The notes beneath the pieces were generated by a model, which saw nothing but the letters and a program-made list of their open reading frames with translations, did not search any database and was not told the DNA's origin. A program made the translations under genes and the position numbers. Shown here in pieces: positions 9,001 through 18,743 of a stretch of DNA of 64,000 nt; positions within the stretch are counted from its first letter, which is position 1, and each line of letters opens with the position of its first letter. Source of the stretch: Arthrobacter sp. P2b (GTDB lineage: Bacteria; Actinomycetota; Actinomycetes; Actinomycetales; Micrococcaceae). The stretch covers positions 179,161 to 243,160 of the forward strand of contig NZ_FVZL01000006.1 of NCBI RefSeq assembly GCF_900168295.1. Reading direction: 5' to 3'.

Positions 9001-10265
9001 ATGGCCTGGTAGGGCGAGCATCCCCAACGCTGGCGGACGTTGTGCAGCGATGCCACATGGTCCATCAGGGCGTGGCGGTGTTCGGTCAGCGTGGTGTGCA
9101 GGTTCCCAAGCTGGGGTTCCAGGGACTTCTCGTTGCGGACGATGGCGCGCACCAGCTGGGCCTTCAGCTGCTGGGCCGTGACGTTCCCGGACAGCTGGAA
9201 CAGGATGGACTCGAGGCCGAGGGACTCCAGCTGGCCGGAGACCTCGTTCAGGCTGGCGCGGCGGTCGCCCACCACCAGGACGGTCTTGCCCTCATCCACC
9301 AGGGCACCGATGGTGTTGATGGCGGTCTGCGTCTGTCCTGTTCCCGGGGGGCTGCTCACCACCAGGGAGTCGCCGGCGCGGGCGGCGTCGATGACGTACT
9401 GCTGGTCCGTGTCAGCGTCCAGCAGGAGGAGTTCGTCCTGGGGGTGCCTGCTGTCCAGGGGCGGGAAGCGGGACGGATCCGGTTCCTCGACGTCCACCAC
9501 TTCGCCACCCGCGGCGGTGGCCAGGGCGGACACGAGCGGGTTGGTGTCATTGATCCAGGGGTCGTCCAGGTTTCCCGAGAGGTCAGCGAAGGTGGAAACC
9601 AGGAGGTTGTGCTGGGCCTCGGCTCCATGGATGGGCCTGATCAGGGTGCCCAGCCGGTCCAGCACGGGCTGCGGATCGAAGCGGGCGGTGCTGTAGGCAA
9701 GGCGGGTGACGGCGTTGACGTCAAAAACGATGCCATGCACGTTTTTGAGGTGCCGCACCAGGGCCGGGTTGATGTGGGCCTGTTCCGTCAGCTGGAGTTC
9801 GTAGTCGTCCTCCCCCGGCCGGACGGTCAGGGAGATGGCGGTCAGCATCACCGGCGCCGAGACGCGCTGGGGCTTGCCTCCGACGGCGGATGTCCACACC
9901 ACGGTGCCGGCGGAGAGGTAGCCGGCGTCGATCCCGCGGTCGTTGGCGAGTTCGAAGATCTTGGACCTGATGTTGCGCGAGGCCCTGGCAGCCACCACGT
10001 ATTGCTGCCTGTCCCGGATGAGGGTGGACAGCCGGGTGCGGCGCCCGGCCATGAGCTGCGCCAGGCCTGAGGGGTGGGCGTGGGTCAGGTCGATGGAGCC
10101 TTCGGGGGTTTTGGTAAAGCGCAGCATCGTGTCTGCCCCGGTGACGGGTTTAAGCCCGGACAGCCATTTGCGAAGCTCTTCCGAGCCTTCCGGGTGGCCT
10201 TGACCAACTGACACTACTGCCTTCTTTTCTGCGTTTGCACGTGACGCCCTGGACCATACCGGCAT
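6048..10265 (-). CDS. Giant SF1-helicase-like protein with degenerate Walker A and C-terminal MTES_1575-type nuclease domain
   Basis: A 1405-residue cytoplasmic protein. Residues 1-300 form an uncharacterised N-terminal domain. The helicase P-loop region reads SLVVSSPPGTGQTQTA; the invariant Lys of GxxxxGK[ST] is Gln at residue 311 (codon CAG, 9333-9335). The later motif II region reads FDAVVILDAEATS (about residue 840), lacking the usual Asp-Glu pair. Long helical segments (about 400-750) separate the motifs. The C-terminal part (about 1140-1250) is a VSR/REase_MTES_1575-like domain with WHQYDGAIDVV, VAIESDG and the ERSRLRPQLLERLGWR signature, followed by a disordered acidic Pro/Ala tail. 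The chosen ATG at 10265 has TACGCT 7 bases upstream; a GTG at 10313 is possible but less well supported. The homology implies nucleic-acid handling, but ATP hydrolysis looks lost or altered. Confidence 0.8.
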   Translation of the reverse strand: MPVWSRASRANAEKKAVVSVGQGHPEGSEELRKWLSGLKPVTGADTMLRFTKTPEGSIDLTHAHPSGLAQLMAGRRTRLSTLIRDRQQYVVAARASRNIRSKIFELANDRGIDAGYLSAGTVVWTSAVGGKPQRVSAPVMLTAISLTVRPGEDDYELQLTEQAHINPALVRHLKNVHGIVFDVNAVTRLAYSTARFDPQPVLDRLGTLIRPIHGAEAQHNLLVSTFADLSGNLDDPWINDTNPLVSALATAAGGEVVDVEEPDPSRFPPLDSRHPQDELLLLDADTDQQYVIDAARAGDSLVVSSPPGTGQTQTAINTIGALVDEGKTVLVVGDRRASLNEVSGQLESLGLESILFQLSGNVTAQQLKAQLVRAIVRNEKSLEPQLGNLHTTLTEHRHALMDHVASLHNVRQRWGCSPYQAMQSLAELTSIHPAPATTVRLKRSVLDNIRDRDELAGRLRRAAELGSFSKASTTSPWHGARLLTRKETEEAQDLVRSVEKSLPLLRDRMNAVAEHAEIRLGASFAEWGEQLELLVAVRGSLDKFTPDIFDRPVTDLISATAPSAWRRERGIEMTSMQRSRLRRVAKEYVRPGVHIADLHSSLVLVQEQRALWAGYATTQRHPAVPSGLAEMNAMYRELDRQLTQLGEALKHTEAGGALSRVRYEELMERLERLVADSDTLKTLPERTLLVENMREHGLGELLADLAEREVPAGSVAAELELAWWQSALEAMISGDDYLAMSDGDALRQLEAEYRLADNAHIASGAARLRWDLAERWRAAIADQPRQADLLRSLLKDGRVSLPALTAQAPDLIGTLVPVWSVSPYLMTGLLPAEQHFDAVVILDAEATSLQAVLPSIARARQVIAFGDSRIASPRTFTVGVERLAPGESAHHRVESAFTALSAVLPVWRLNLVYRAVDEDLVLQLSKNFYDGGLRRLPEGQSATGLDRSLLVEYLPDGTGLPSADHEGVESVVAEVNRVVELVFEHARLRPRTSLAVVTASLRHAARIGESIRLQLPNHPGLAGFFGAGPESFRVVDLERAQGLVRDHVIFSPGFGRTPHGRALHSFGPLSAEGGREKFALAMTRARRSMHVLTCFRPEDLDHTRLTHGAVDLYALLDREISGNTDLGTPASRAAASEQALGADPLVADLGDRLRARGARVWHQYDGAIDVVAAADPLNTMGQDDADLPWPVAIESDGTEQYRTMSVRERSRLRPQLLERLGWRYMPLWTIEVFTDPSACADRIAGYLGLEKMALPARPASVGFLDDDVDQALNDIDAAQPAPVSYVRHSTRPASGRRAGDMANARVGQPAGGHAGIELVEGEPVQGETDSSKEAGHMASEEKNNSAADGGPASADTAAAPAPAPAQGDTEGILPRTASEDDPRAWGDREDDHDAWLKEQKPPHWG

Positions 10266-10354
10266 AGGTTCGAGCGTAGCCGCTTCCACGCCCGGACTGA
10301 GAGACCGCAACACTGCAGTGCCCTAATTTGCGGGAGATTTCACCCCGAAACAGC

Positions 10355-10388
10355 AGTGGCCGGCCTCCTTTGACGGAGGCCGGCCACT
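10355..10388 (-). terminator. Rho-independent-type terminator of guaA
   Basis: A perfect 14-bp stem (10355-10368 with 10375-10388) closed by the 6-base loop TTTGAC lies 7 bases beyond the guaA stop. On the minus strand it is followed by a short T-rich stretch (GCTGTTTC). Confidence 0.75.
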
Positions 10389-10395
10389 CAGAATG

Positions 10396-11985
10396 CTATT
10401 CCCACTCGATGGTTCCCGGCGGCTTGCTGGTGACATCGAGCACCACGCGGTTGACGCCTTCCACCTCGTTGGTGATCCGGTTCGAGATCCTGGCCAGGAG
10501 CTCGTAGGGAAGGCGTGACCAGTCAGCCGTCATGGCGTCCTCGGAGGAGACCGGGCGGAGGACGATGGGGTGGCCGTAGGTGCGGCCGTCACCCATGACG
10601 CCGACGCTGCGGACATCCGCCAGCAGGACCACGGGCATCTGCCACACTTCGTTATCCAGCCCGGCGGCGGTCAGTTCGGCGCGCGCGATGGCGTCCGCCT
10701 TGCGCAGCAGGTCCAGCCGCTCCTTGGTGACTTCACCGACGATGCGGATTCCCAGGCCGGGGCCGGGGAAGGGCTGGCGTCCGACGATTTCCTGCGGCAG
10801 GCCGAGCTGGGCACCGACGGCGCGGACCTCGTCCTTGAAGAGGGCGCGCAGGGGTTCCACGAGTTCGAACTGGAGGTCCTCGGGAAGGCCGCCCACGTTG
10901 TGGTGGCTCTTGATGTTGGCTGCACCTTCGCCGCCGCCGGATTCGACGACGTCCGGGTACAGGGTGCCCTGGACCAGGAACTTGATCTTCTCGCCGTGCG
11001 CGGCGGCCTCGGCGATGATGGCCAGTTCCGCTTCCTCGAACGCGCGGATGAACTCGCGGCCGATGATCTTGCGCTTGGTTTCCGGGTCGCTGACACCGGC
11101 GAGGGCGGACAGGAAGCGTTCCTGCTCGTTCGCGACGTACAGCTTCACGCCGGTGGCGGCAACGAAGTCGCGCTCCACCTGCTCCGCTTCGCCTTCACGC
11201 AGCAGGCCGTGGTCCACAAAGACACAGGTGAGCTGGTCCCCAACGGCGCGCTGCACCAGGGCTGCAGCGACGGCGGAATCCACGCCGCCGGAAAGGCCGC
11301 AGATGACGCGGGCGTCGCCGATCTGCTTCCGGATCCGCTCCACCTGCTCCTCGAGGATGTTGCCGGTGGTCCAGTTGGGTTCGATCTTGGCGCCCTTGAA
11401 AAGGAAGTTCTCAAGGACCTGCTGGCCATAGGCGGAGTGCTTGACCTCCGGGTGCCACTGCACGCCGAACAGGCCCTTTTCCTCGTTGGCGAAGGCAGCC
11501 ACTTCGGCGCCCGCCGTCGTCGCAAGGACTTCAAAGCCGTCCGGCGCCTCGTGCACGGAGTCGCCGTGGCTCATCCATGTGTTCTGGTGCTGGGGCATGC
11601 CCTCAAGGACGGAACGTCCCTCGCCCAGGATGGTGGTTTCCGTGGAGCCGTACTCCCGCAGCCCGGTCTTGTCCACCTTGCCGCCGAGGGCGTTGGCCAT
11701 GGCCTGGAAGCCGTAGCAGATGCCGAAGACGGGAACGCCGGCTTCAAAGAGGTCGGCACCCACGCTCGGAGCGCCGTCGGCGTAAACGCTGGACGGGCCG
11801 CCGGACAGGATGATGGCGGCGGGGTTCTTGGCGAGGAGCTGCTCGGTGGAATAGGTATGCGGAACCACTTCCGAATACACATTTGCTTCCCGGACGCGGC
11901 GGGCAATCAGCTGCGCGTACTGGGCACCGTAGTCAACAACCAGCACCGGCTTCTGGGAAGTCTGGGATGCAGTGGGAGTAGTCAC
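10396..11985 (-). CDS. guaA: GMP synthase (glutamine-hydrolysing)
   Basis: A 529-residue protein of normal length. The N-terminal class I glutamine amidotransferase has [17 protein letters not shown], catalytic Cys in FGICYGFQ (about residue 94) and the His/Glu of GVQWHPEV. The ATP-pyrophosphatase domain has the P-loop [14 protein letters not shown] (about 230-243), and the C-terminal dimerisation domain ends KPPGTIEWE. It converts XMP to GMP, the step after GuaB. The GTG start has TAGGCT 6 bases upstream and no ribosome binding site, so a leaderless transcript is likely. It is followed by a strong terminator, so it is probably monocistronic. Confidence 0.98.
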   Translation of the reverse strand: MTTPTASQTSQKPVLVVDYGAQYAQLIARRVREANVYSEVVPHTYSTEQLLAKNPAAIILSGGPSSVYADGAPSVGADLFEAGVPVFGICYGFQAMANALGGKVDKTGLREYGSTETTILGEGRSVLEGMPQHQNTWMSHGDSVHEAPDGFEVLATTAGAEVAAFANEEKGLFGVQWHPEVKHSAYGQQVLENFLFKGAKIEPNWTTGNILEEQVERIRKQIGDARVICGLSGGVDSAVAAALVQRAVGDQLTCVFVDHGLLREGEAEQVERDFVAATGVKLYVANEQERFLSALAGVSDPETKRKIIGREFIRAFEEAELAIIAEAAAHGEKIKFLVQGTLYPDVVESGGGEGAANIKSHHNVGGLPEDLQFELVEPLRALFKDEVRAVGAQLGLPQEIVGRQPFPGPGLGIRIVGEVTKERLDLLRKADAIARAELTAAGLDNEVWQMPVVLLADVRSVGVMGDGRTYGHPIVLRPVSSEDAMTADWSRLPYELLARISNRITNEVEGVNRVVLDVTSKPPGTIEWE

Positions 11986-12092
11986 CGTAATAGCCTACTT
12001 TGCGCCGTTGCACCGGCGCACCTTGAGAGGCCGCGCTGTGACGCACCAAACGTTGACGACGCCGGAAAGGCGCCCGGAGGCGGGACCGCGGT

Positions 12093-12596
12093 TCAGTAAC
12101 GCTGCGGCGCCTGCGGGTTGGCTGCGAGCTCGGCCTCCACCTCGGCGTGGAACTTCTTCTCCACGATGAAGGACAGGAACGGTACCACGCCGCCCAGCGC
12201 CAGCAGGATCAGCTTCAGGAACGGCCAGCGCATGAGGGCCCAGAGCCGGAAGTTGGAGATCAGGTAGACCACGTACATCCAGCCGTGCACGATGAGGACT
12301 GCGACGGAGAGGTTGACCCCGCCCAGCACGCCCTGCGGTTCCGCGTCTGCAAAGCCGAAGCCGAAGGGCTGGCCGGTGACCGCGTTGGTGCCGCCCGCGA
12401 ACAGGTACTGCCCGAAGCCGTAGCGGGCGATCAGCTCGGCACAGAGCAGCAGCAGCATGGCACCGGTGAGGTAGGCCAGGACCTTGTAGAACTTCAGGGC
12501 CGAGCGGATCTGGGCCTCGGTACCGCCGAAGCGGCGCTTTTTACCGGCCGTTTTTCCGGTGGCCTGCGTGGGGGTGGCCGGTTTTGGATCGATCAT
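12093..12596 (-). CDS. DUF3817 integral membrane protein
   Basis: A 167-residue protein with a basic N-terminal tail and three hydrophobic segments: about residues 36-56 (KVLAYLTGAMLLLLCAELIA), about 93-115 (LSVAVLIVHGWMYVVYLISN) and about 122-143 (WPFLKLILLALGGVVPFLSF). This pattern, including the HGWMYVVYL core and the RWP...VPFLSF element, is typical of DUF3817. Its ATG overlaps the SURF1 stop by 4 bases, so it is translated from the same mRNA and may be linked to the respiratory membrane. No biochemical function is known for the family. Confidence 0.85.
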   Translation of the reverse strand: MIDPKPATPTQATGKTAGKKRRFGGTEAQIRSALKFYKVLAYLTGAMLLLLCAELIARYGFGQYLFAGGTNAVTGQPFGFGFADAEPQGVLGGVNLSVAVLIVHGWMYVVYLISNFRLWALMRWPFLKLILLALGGVVPFLSFIVEKKFHAEVEAELAANPQAPQRY

Positions 12597-13444
12597 GGCT
12601 GTACCTTTTGCTGGTTCTGTTCAGGGTGCTGGGGCTGCTCAGGGGAGATGGCGTCGTGCTCTTCGTCGAGGAAGTCCTCGAGGTCCCGGTGGTAGTCGTC
12701 CTTGACCAGCCGCCACCAGATGAAGAGGGCGAAGCCGGCGAACACTACCCATTCCAGGGAGTAGAAGAGGTTGAGCCAGTTGATCTGCTGTGCGGGGGGC
12801 TGGGGGCCGATGTTCAGTGGCAGCAGGTCGCCCGGCACCGCGGCGGGGCTGACGTCCGCTCCCCCGGCCACCTCGGCGGTGGCGGCCACGAAGCCCGGGT
12901 AGCTGCTGACTTCCCAGTAGTTGATCAGTTCCGCCACCGAGACGGCGGTGGCCTCCCCGGATGCGGGTGCCTTGCCGGGGAGCGGGGCTTCGGAGGGCAG
13001 GAGCCGTCCGGTCAGTTCGATAACGCCCGACGGCGGTGCTGCCGCGTCACCGGGTTCCGCCACCCAGCCGCGGGCCACAGGGATCCACGTCAGGGGAGAG
13101 GCGGCTGCGCCGCTCAGTGCCGGGGCTCCGTCGACGGCGAAGGCGGAGACAACCCAGTAGCCGGTCTTTCCGCCGTGCAGCCGTCCCGGGACCAGGACCT
13201 GCTTGTCCGGGTCATAGGTGCCCTGGGCACTGACCATCTGGTCGGCGTCGGTCCCGTGGAAGAATTCGCCCGGCTGCAGGGTGTCCGTCAGCGGCTGGAC
13301 CTGCTCGGTGGCGGGGTTGACCGGCACCTCGGGCGATGTGGAGCGCCCGAACTGCCACTGGCTGAGCAGCACGAAGACCCCGGAAATGGCGATCGCGAAG
13401 ACGAAGCCTGCGATCCATCGGGGCTTAAGGGCAGTTTTCCACAC
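12593..13444 (-). CDS. SURF1-family protein (cytochrome oxidase assembly)
   Basis: A 283-residue protein with the SURF1 layout: an N-terminal membrane helix (WIAGFVFAIAISGVFVLLSQ), then the conserved WQFGRS. An extracytoplasmic domain follows with GTYDPDKQVLVPGR, GYWVVSAFAV and VARGWVAEPG, and a second membrane helix at about residues 228-247. An acidic cytoplasmic tail closes it. SURF1 proteins assist haem insertion into aa3-type cytochrome oxidase. The GTG start has TACGGT 6 bases upstream and no ribosome binding site. The downstream DUF3817 gene overlaps by 4 bases. Confidence 0.9.
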   Translation of the reverse strand: MWKTALKPRWIAGFVFAIAISGVFVLLSQWQFGRSTSPEVPVNPATEQVQPLTDTLQPGEFFHGTDADQMVSAQGTYDPDKQVLVPGRLHGGKTGYWVVSAFAVDGAPALSGAAASPLTWIPVARGWVAEPGDAAAPPSGVIELTGRLLPSEAPLPGKAPASGEATAVSVAELINYWEVSSYPGFVAATAEVAGGADVSPAAVPGDLLPLNIGPQPPAQQINWLNLFYSLEWVVFAGFALFIWWRLVKDDYHRDLEDFLDEEHDAISPEQPQHPEQNQQKVQP

Positions 13445-13483
13445 GTGTTAACCGTACTTCGTACTTCTGTAGAACAACTAAAC

Positions 13484-13512
13484 GCCGGCCCTGGAAGGTA
13501 CCCTTGGCCGGC
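13484..13512 (-). terminator. Terminator-like hairpin after the PTS EIIA gene
   Basis: Arms GCCGGCC (13484-13490) and GGCCGGC (13506-13512) pair around an inner AAGG/CCTT. It lies 11 bases beyond the EIIA stop codon on the minus strand; a short GTTTAGTT follows. It also overlaps the upstream region of the SURF1 gene. Confidence 0.5.
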
Positions 13513-13523
13513 CCGGTACCGGC

Positions 13524-14012
13524 TCAGTGGTCGAAGAACACCAGGCTGGAATTGATGAGTTCGGCGATGACCTCGGCGTCGTAGGCGCGGCGCAGTGACT
13601 CGCGGAACGATTCCTTGGACAGCGACCGGGCAAGGGTTGCCAGGACCTCAAGATGGTCGGAGAACGAACTGGCCGGGGTGGCGATGAGCAGGATCACGGT
13701 GGCGGGGCCGTCCGCCGCCCCGAAGTCCAGCGCGTGGCCGTACTTGGCGATTCCTACGGCGATTGACGTGCGGGAAACGAACTCGCTGCGGGCATGCGGC
13801 AGCCCTATGCCGCCCGGCAGTCCGGTGGCCAGCTGGTGTTCCCGGGCGTTGACGTGCTTGAGGAACCCCTCCAGGTCCGAGACGCGCCCGGCGGCGAACA
13901 GCCGCTCTGCCAACTGCGTGGCGGCGTCGGCCTTATCGGATGCCTCCAGTTCCAGGATCACCATCTCGGGGGTGGTGAGGTCGGCATCATACGGGTCAAG
14001 TGGTTCCGCCAA
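13524..14012 (-). CDS. PTS EIIA component, fructose/mannitol (Ntr-like) type
   Basis: A 162-residue single-domain EIIA. The phosphorylated His is in GIGLPHARSEFV (about residue 73), preceded by VNAREHQLATGLPGG as in the fructose/nitrogen-type EIIA family. No EIIB or EIIC gene is nearby, so it either serves a permease elsewhere or acts as a regulatory phospho-relay. Next upstream in the same direction is glpD, 40 bases away; carbon-related genes may be co-transcribed. The start is TTG with GAAGGGA upstream. The sugar specificity cannot be read. Confidence 0.88.
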   Translation of the reverse strand: MAEPLDPYDADLTTPEMVILELEASDKADAATQLAERLFAAGRVSDLEGFLKHVNAREHQLATGLPGGIGLPHARSEFVSRTSIAVGIAKYGHALDFGAADGPATVILLIATPASSFSDHLEVLATLARSLSKESFRESLRRAYDAEVIAELINSSLVFFDH

Positions 14013-14052
14013 GGCGTATCCCTTCGGTCAGCAGTGCTGGGCTATCAGCCCC

Positions 14053-15792
<1,740 letters not shown>

Positions 15793-15859
15793 TGAACGCC
15801 TCCAGTGCCACTTGTGCCGGTCGTAAAACCACAGTACTTGCTTGCAGCACGCTTGGGCA

Positions 15860-15894
15860 GGCTGGCCAGGGGCATGTGCAGCCCCTGGCCAGCC
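15860..15894 (-). terminator. Terminator-like hairpin after guaB3
   Basis: A perfect 14-bp stem (15860-15873 with 15881-15894), loop of 7 bases, begins 7 bases beyond the guaB3 stop. There is no clear T run, so termination may be Rho-assisted. Confidence 0.65.
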
Positions 15895-15901
15895 GCAGGC
15901 A

Positions 15902-17038
15902 TCAGTTCCCTGAGTAAGGGGAAACGACGACGTCGACCCGCTGGAATTCCTTCAGGTCCGAGTAGCCGGTGGTCGCCATGGAGCGGCGGAGCGCGCCGAT
16001 GAGGTTGGACGTTCCGTTGGTGTGGTGGCCCGGGCCGAAGAGGACTTCCTCCAGCGGTCCGACGGTGCCGACGTTGGCGCGGTCGCCGCGGGGCAGTTCC
16101 AGGTGATGGGCTTCCTGGCCCCAGTGCCAGCCCTTGCCGGGAGCCTCTTCGGCGCGCGCCAGCGCGCTGCCCAGCATGACGGCGTCGGCGCCCATCGCGA
16201 TCGCCTTGACGATGTCGCCGGAGGTGCCCATGCCGCCGTCGGCGATGACGTGCACGTAGCGGCCGCCGGACTCGTCCATGTAGTCGCGGCGGGCGGCCGC
16301 GACGTCGGAAATGGCGGACGCCATCGGCGAGTGGATGCCCAGCGCGCGGCGGGTGGTAGTGGTGGCGCCGCCGCCGAAGCCGACCAGCACGCCGGCTGCA
16401 CCGGTGCGCATGAGGTGCAGCGCGGGCGTGTAGCCGGCGGCGCCACCCACGATTACCGGAACATCCAGCTCGTAGATGAACTGCTTGAGGTTCAGGGGCG
16501 CATGGTCCTTGGACACGTGCTCGGCGGACACGGTGGTGCCGCGGATGACAAAGATGTCGACGCCGGCGGCGAGGACCGTCTTGTAGTGCTCCTGGGTGCG
16601 CTGCGGGGTGAGGGAGCCGGCAACGGTGACGCCGGCTTCGCGCATCTCGGCGAGGCGTGAAGTGATCAATTCAGGCTGGATGGGTGCCTTGTACAGTTCC
16701 TGCATCCGTCCGGTGACGGCGGGGCTGTTCGTCTCGTCCTGCAGCGCGCCGATCTCATCCAGGATGGGCTGCGGGTCCTCGTAGCGGGTCCAGAGACCTT
16801 CGAGGTCCAGGACGCCCAGGCCGCCCAGCTTGCCCAGGGCAATTGCAGTGGCCGGAGACATGGCGGAATCCATCGGCGCTGCGATGACGGGCATGCTGAA
16901 CTGGTAGGCATCGATCTGCCAGGAGACGGAGACGTCCTTGGGGTCGCGGGTACGACGGTTAGGGACGATTGCAATGTCATCCAGGGAGTAGGCACGACGC
17001 CCACGCTTGCCACGGCCGATCTCGATCTCGTAAGTCAC
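15902..17038 (-). CDS. guaB3: GuaB3-family IMP dehydrogenase-related protein
   Basis: A 378-residue protein of the IMPDH/GMP reductase barrel without CBS domains. It starts YEIEIGRGKRGRRAYSLDDI, the hallmark of the actinobacterial GuaB3 group. It has VIAAPMDSAMSP, VIADGGMGTSGDIVKAIAMG and GADAVMLGSALARAEEAPG for phosphate and nucleotide binding. Where the true enzyme has its catalytic Cys loop the sequence differs (GVLVGFGGGATTTTR). The exact reaction of the family was long unclear. The GTG start has TAACCT 6 bases upstream and no ribosome binding site. In mycobacteria guaB3 adjoins guaB2; here about 5 kb separate them. Confidence 0.92.
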   Translation of the reverse strand: MTYEIEIGRGKRGRRAYSLDDIAIVPNRRTRDPKDVSVSWQIDAYQFSMPVIAAPMDSAMSPATAIALGKLGGLGVLDLEGLWTRYEDPQPILDEIGALQDETNSPAVTGRMQELYKAPIQPELITSRLAEMREAGVTVAGSLTPQRTQEHYKTVLAAGVDIFVIRGTTVSAEHVSKDHAPLNLKQFIYELDVPVIVGGAAGYTPALHLMRTGAAGVLVGFGGGATTTTRRALGIHSPMASAISDVAAARRDYMDESGGRYVHVIADGGMGTSGDIVKAIAMGADAVMLGSALARAEEAPGKGWHWGQEAHHLELPRGDRANVGTVGPLEEVLFGPGHHTNGTSNLIGALRRSMATTGYSDLKEFQRVDVVVSPYSGN

Positions 17039-17176
17039 TGCTCTAGGTTATCCCAGCAACGTGTTGACCTTGTCTGGCATGGGCAGCGGTGCCCATGGCA
17101 GCGACCTGAAGAAGTCCGTAACCTAAGTCCGGGGGCTCGGAAAACGCTCCCGTGCCCGATCCCAAGGAGAACAACC

Positions 17177-18049
17177 ATGGCCCCCGGCCTTTACGGTGCC
17201 GACATAGAACAGTTGCGCTCGCTCTCCAAGTCCATGGGACAGTCAGGGCAGCAGCTGCTGAACACGGAGCGCCAGGTCAGCAGCCTGATCTCCAGCGCCG
17301 AGTGGAAGGGCAGCGACGCGGTTAACTTCCGGCGCGAGTGGAGCAGCAACCTGCGTCCCATGCTGAACAGGGCGTCCCAGTCGCTGATCGACGCCTCACG
17401 TACTCTCTTGACGCAAGCCGATGAACAGGACAATGCCAGCACCAACGGGGGCATGGCCGGTTCCGGACCGGGCGCGGCAACCAGTCCGGCAGGGCCCGGA
17501 AATCCCGGGGCAACTCCGTCCACCGGGCTTGAAGGCATCCTCTCCGTCGCCGGAAGCCCGGAATGGTGGGCCGCCAACGCCGCAGTGACCGGGGCAGGCC
17601 TCTATACGGACAGCCTCCTGGCCACCATGGCCAAAGGCGACCTCCTCACGAAACTGACCAACTGGCCCTGGCTGACCGCGCAGTACGCCCAGGCTCCCGG
17701 GGTTGGCTATGTGCGTGGAACACAGCTCCTGAACGGCACTTCGATGCTGGGACGCCTTTCCGGCGGACTCGGGATGGTCACAGGTGCGTTGCAGATCAGG
17801 CAAGGCGTCGCAACGGGCAACACCGGGATGGCGATCGACGGCAGCATCTCGACCGTCCTGGCTGCAGGAAGCTTCATCCCAGGCGCCGGCCCCTTCTTCG
17901 CCGTTGCCGGCATAGCCTGGGGTGGCATGGGCCTGCTTGCCACGAACCTCGGTTATGGTTCAGCCTCGGAAATGGTGGGCGATGCGGCCACAAAGACCGT
18001 CGATGCCGTAGCCGAGGGGGCGAAGAAGGTCTGGGGCTGGCTCACCTGA
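17177..18049 (+). CDS. WXG100-like protein with hydrophobic C-terminal domain (putative type VII secretion substrate)
   Basis: A 290-residue protein. Residues 1-95 look like a WXG100 helical hairpin: APGLYGADIEQLRSLSKSM, the turn EWKGSDAVNFRREW with its Trp-x-Gly (about 42-44), and a second helix. A Gly/Pro/Ser linker follows (about 95-125). The rest (about 125-290) has no match I recognise: it is glycine-rich with hydrophobic stretches (LAAGSFIPGAGPFFAVAGIA) and ends KKVWGWLT. AAGGAG precedes the ATG. It leads a four-gene plus-strand cluster. This layout is typical of larger ESX/type VII substrates or LXG-like effectors, but no secretion ATPase lies in the window. Substrate status is inferred. 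Confidence 0.6.
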   Translation: MAPGLYGADIEQLRSLSKSMGQSGQQLLNTERQVSSLISSAEWKGSDAVNFRREWSSNLRPMLNRASQSLIDASRTLLTQADEQDNASTNGGMAGSGPGAATSPAGPGNPGATPSTGLEGILSVAGSPEWWAANAAVTGAGLYTDSLLATMAKGDLLTKLTNWPWLTAQYAQAPGVGYVRGTQLLNGTSMLGRLSGGLGMVTGALQIRQGVATGNTGMAIDGSISTVLAAGSFIPGAGPFFAVAGIAWGGMGLLATNLGYGSASEMVGDAATKTVDAVAEGAKKVWGWLT

Positions 18050-18113
18050 CACCCCGGCTTCCCTGAAAGCTTCCATAGAATTAGTCCCGAGACCTGTCTA
18101 CCCAAAGGCTGCT

Positions 18114-18737
18114 GTGACCACTCAAGAAGACGCACCCCTGCTCATCACTGAACACGAACTCATTGCCCTGATCGCTCTGGCGGGAACCAGCGCAGCACTG
18201 AGGTGCCAGAGCCTGTTCAGGCTCGACGACGCCGCGGGTGCACCGCTTGAGCAGGCGGGAGTCGCGACGCTCCTGGAACGGGGCCTCATGAAGGTGGAAG
18301 GCGGGAGCCTCGTCCCGGCAGGTCCCGCCACCAGCGTCGCGGCTGTATTGGCAACCTCCAATGCCTGGCTGGAGGCCGCCCTGGTCACACCCAAAGCGGA
18401 ACATGTCTACTTCCTGTTCGGTTCCGGGGAAGGTGCACTGATCCTCAGCCTCAGCAAATACGGTGTCCACGAACTGCGTCCCTTGACCAATGCCGACGGC
18501 ATGTTCAAAACAGCCATCGAAATGGTCACCTTCTATCTCGGTTCCGCTCCGGATGGACGCCCCGCCGCGGCAACGCTCCGGCGGCACCTTGCGGATAAGT
18601 CCTTCCGTTCAGTCCACGTCAAGGCGGGTCAGGACGGTTCGCTGGAAATGGCAGCAGGTGATGGGGAAGGCCTGGCCACGGAGTCCCTGCCTGCCGATGA
18701 ACTCGAGAACCGGGTACGCAAAGGCCTGGGTCTCTAG
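18114..18737 (+). CDS. Conserved hypothetical protein, possibly an EspG-like type VII chaperone
   Basis: A 207-residue soluble protein with no signal or membrane segment. Its order of elements resembles EspG chaperones: an N-terminal helix (ITEHELIALIALA), a winged stretch with LEQAGVATLLERGLMKVEGG, a middle beta part (HVYFLFGSGEGALILSLSKYGVHELRP in overlapping pieces) and a terminal strand-helix (SVHVKAGQDGSLEM ... NRVRKGLGL). The GTG start has AAAGG a few bases upstream. It lies 64 bases after the WXG100-like gene and 6 bases before the next gene. The EspG relation is suggested by pattern and context only; an immunity or regulatory role is equally open. Confidence 0.45.
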   Translation: MTTQEDAPLLITEHELIALIALAGTSAALRCQSLFRLDDAAGAPLEQAGVATLLERGLMKVEGGSLVPAGPATSVAAVLATSNAWLEAALVTPKAEHVYFLFGSGEGALILSLSKYGVHELRPLTNADGMFKTAIEMVTFYLGSAPDGRPAAATLRRHLADKSFRSVHVKAGQDGSLEMAAGDGEGLATESLPADELENRVRKGLGL

Positions 18738-18743
18738 GCCGCC

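Noticed and set aside
6780..10070. Very long open frame on the plus strand opposite the helicase-like gene
   Set aside because: It mirrors the codon structure of the minus-strand gene, has no recognisable domain and no start context; a shadow of high-GC coding.
10266..10313. GTG at 10313 as start of the helicase-like protein
   Set aside because: ATG at 10265 has TACGCT at leaderless spacing; the 16 extra residues look unrelated to a protein start.
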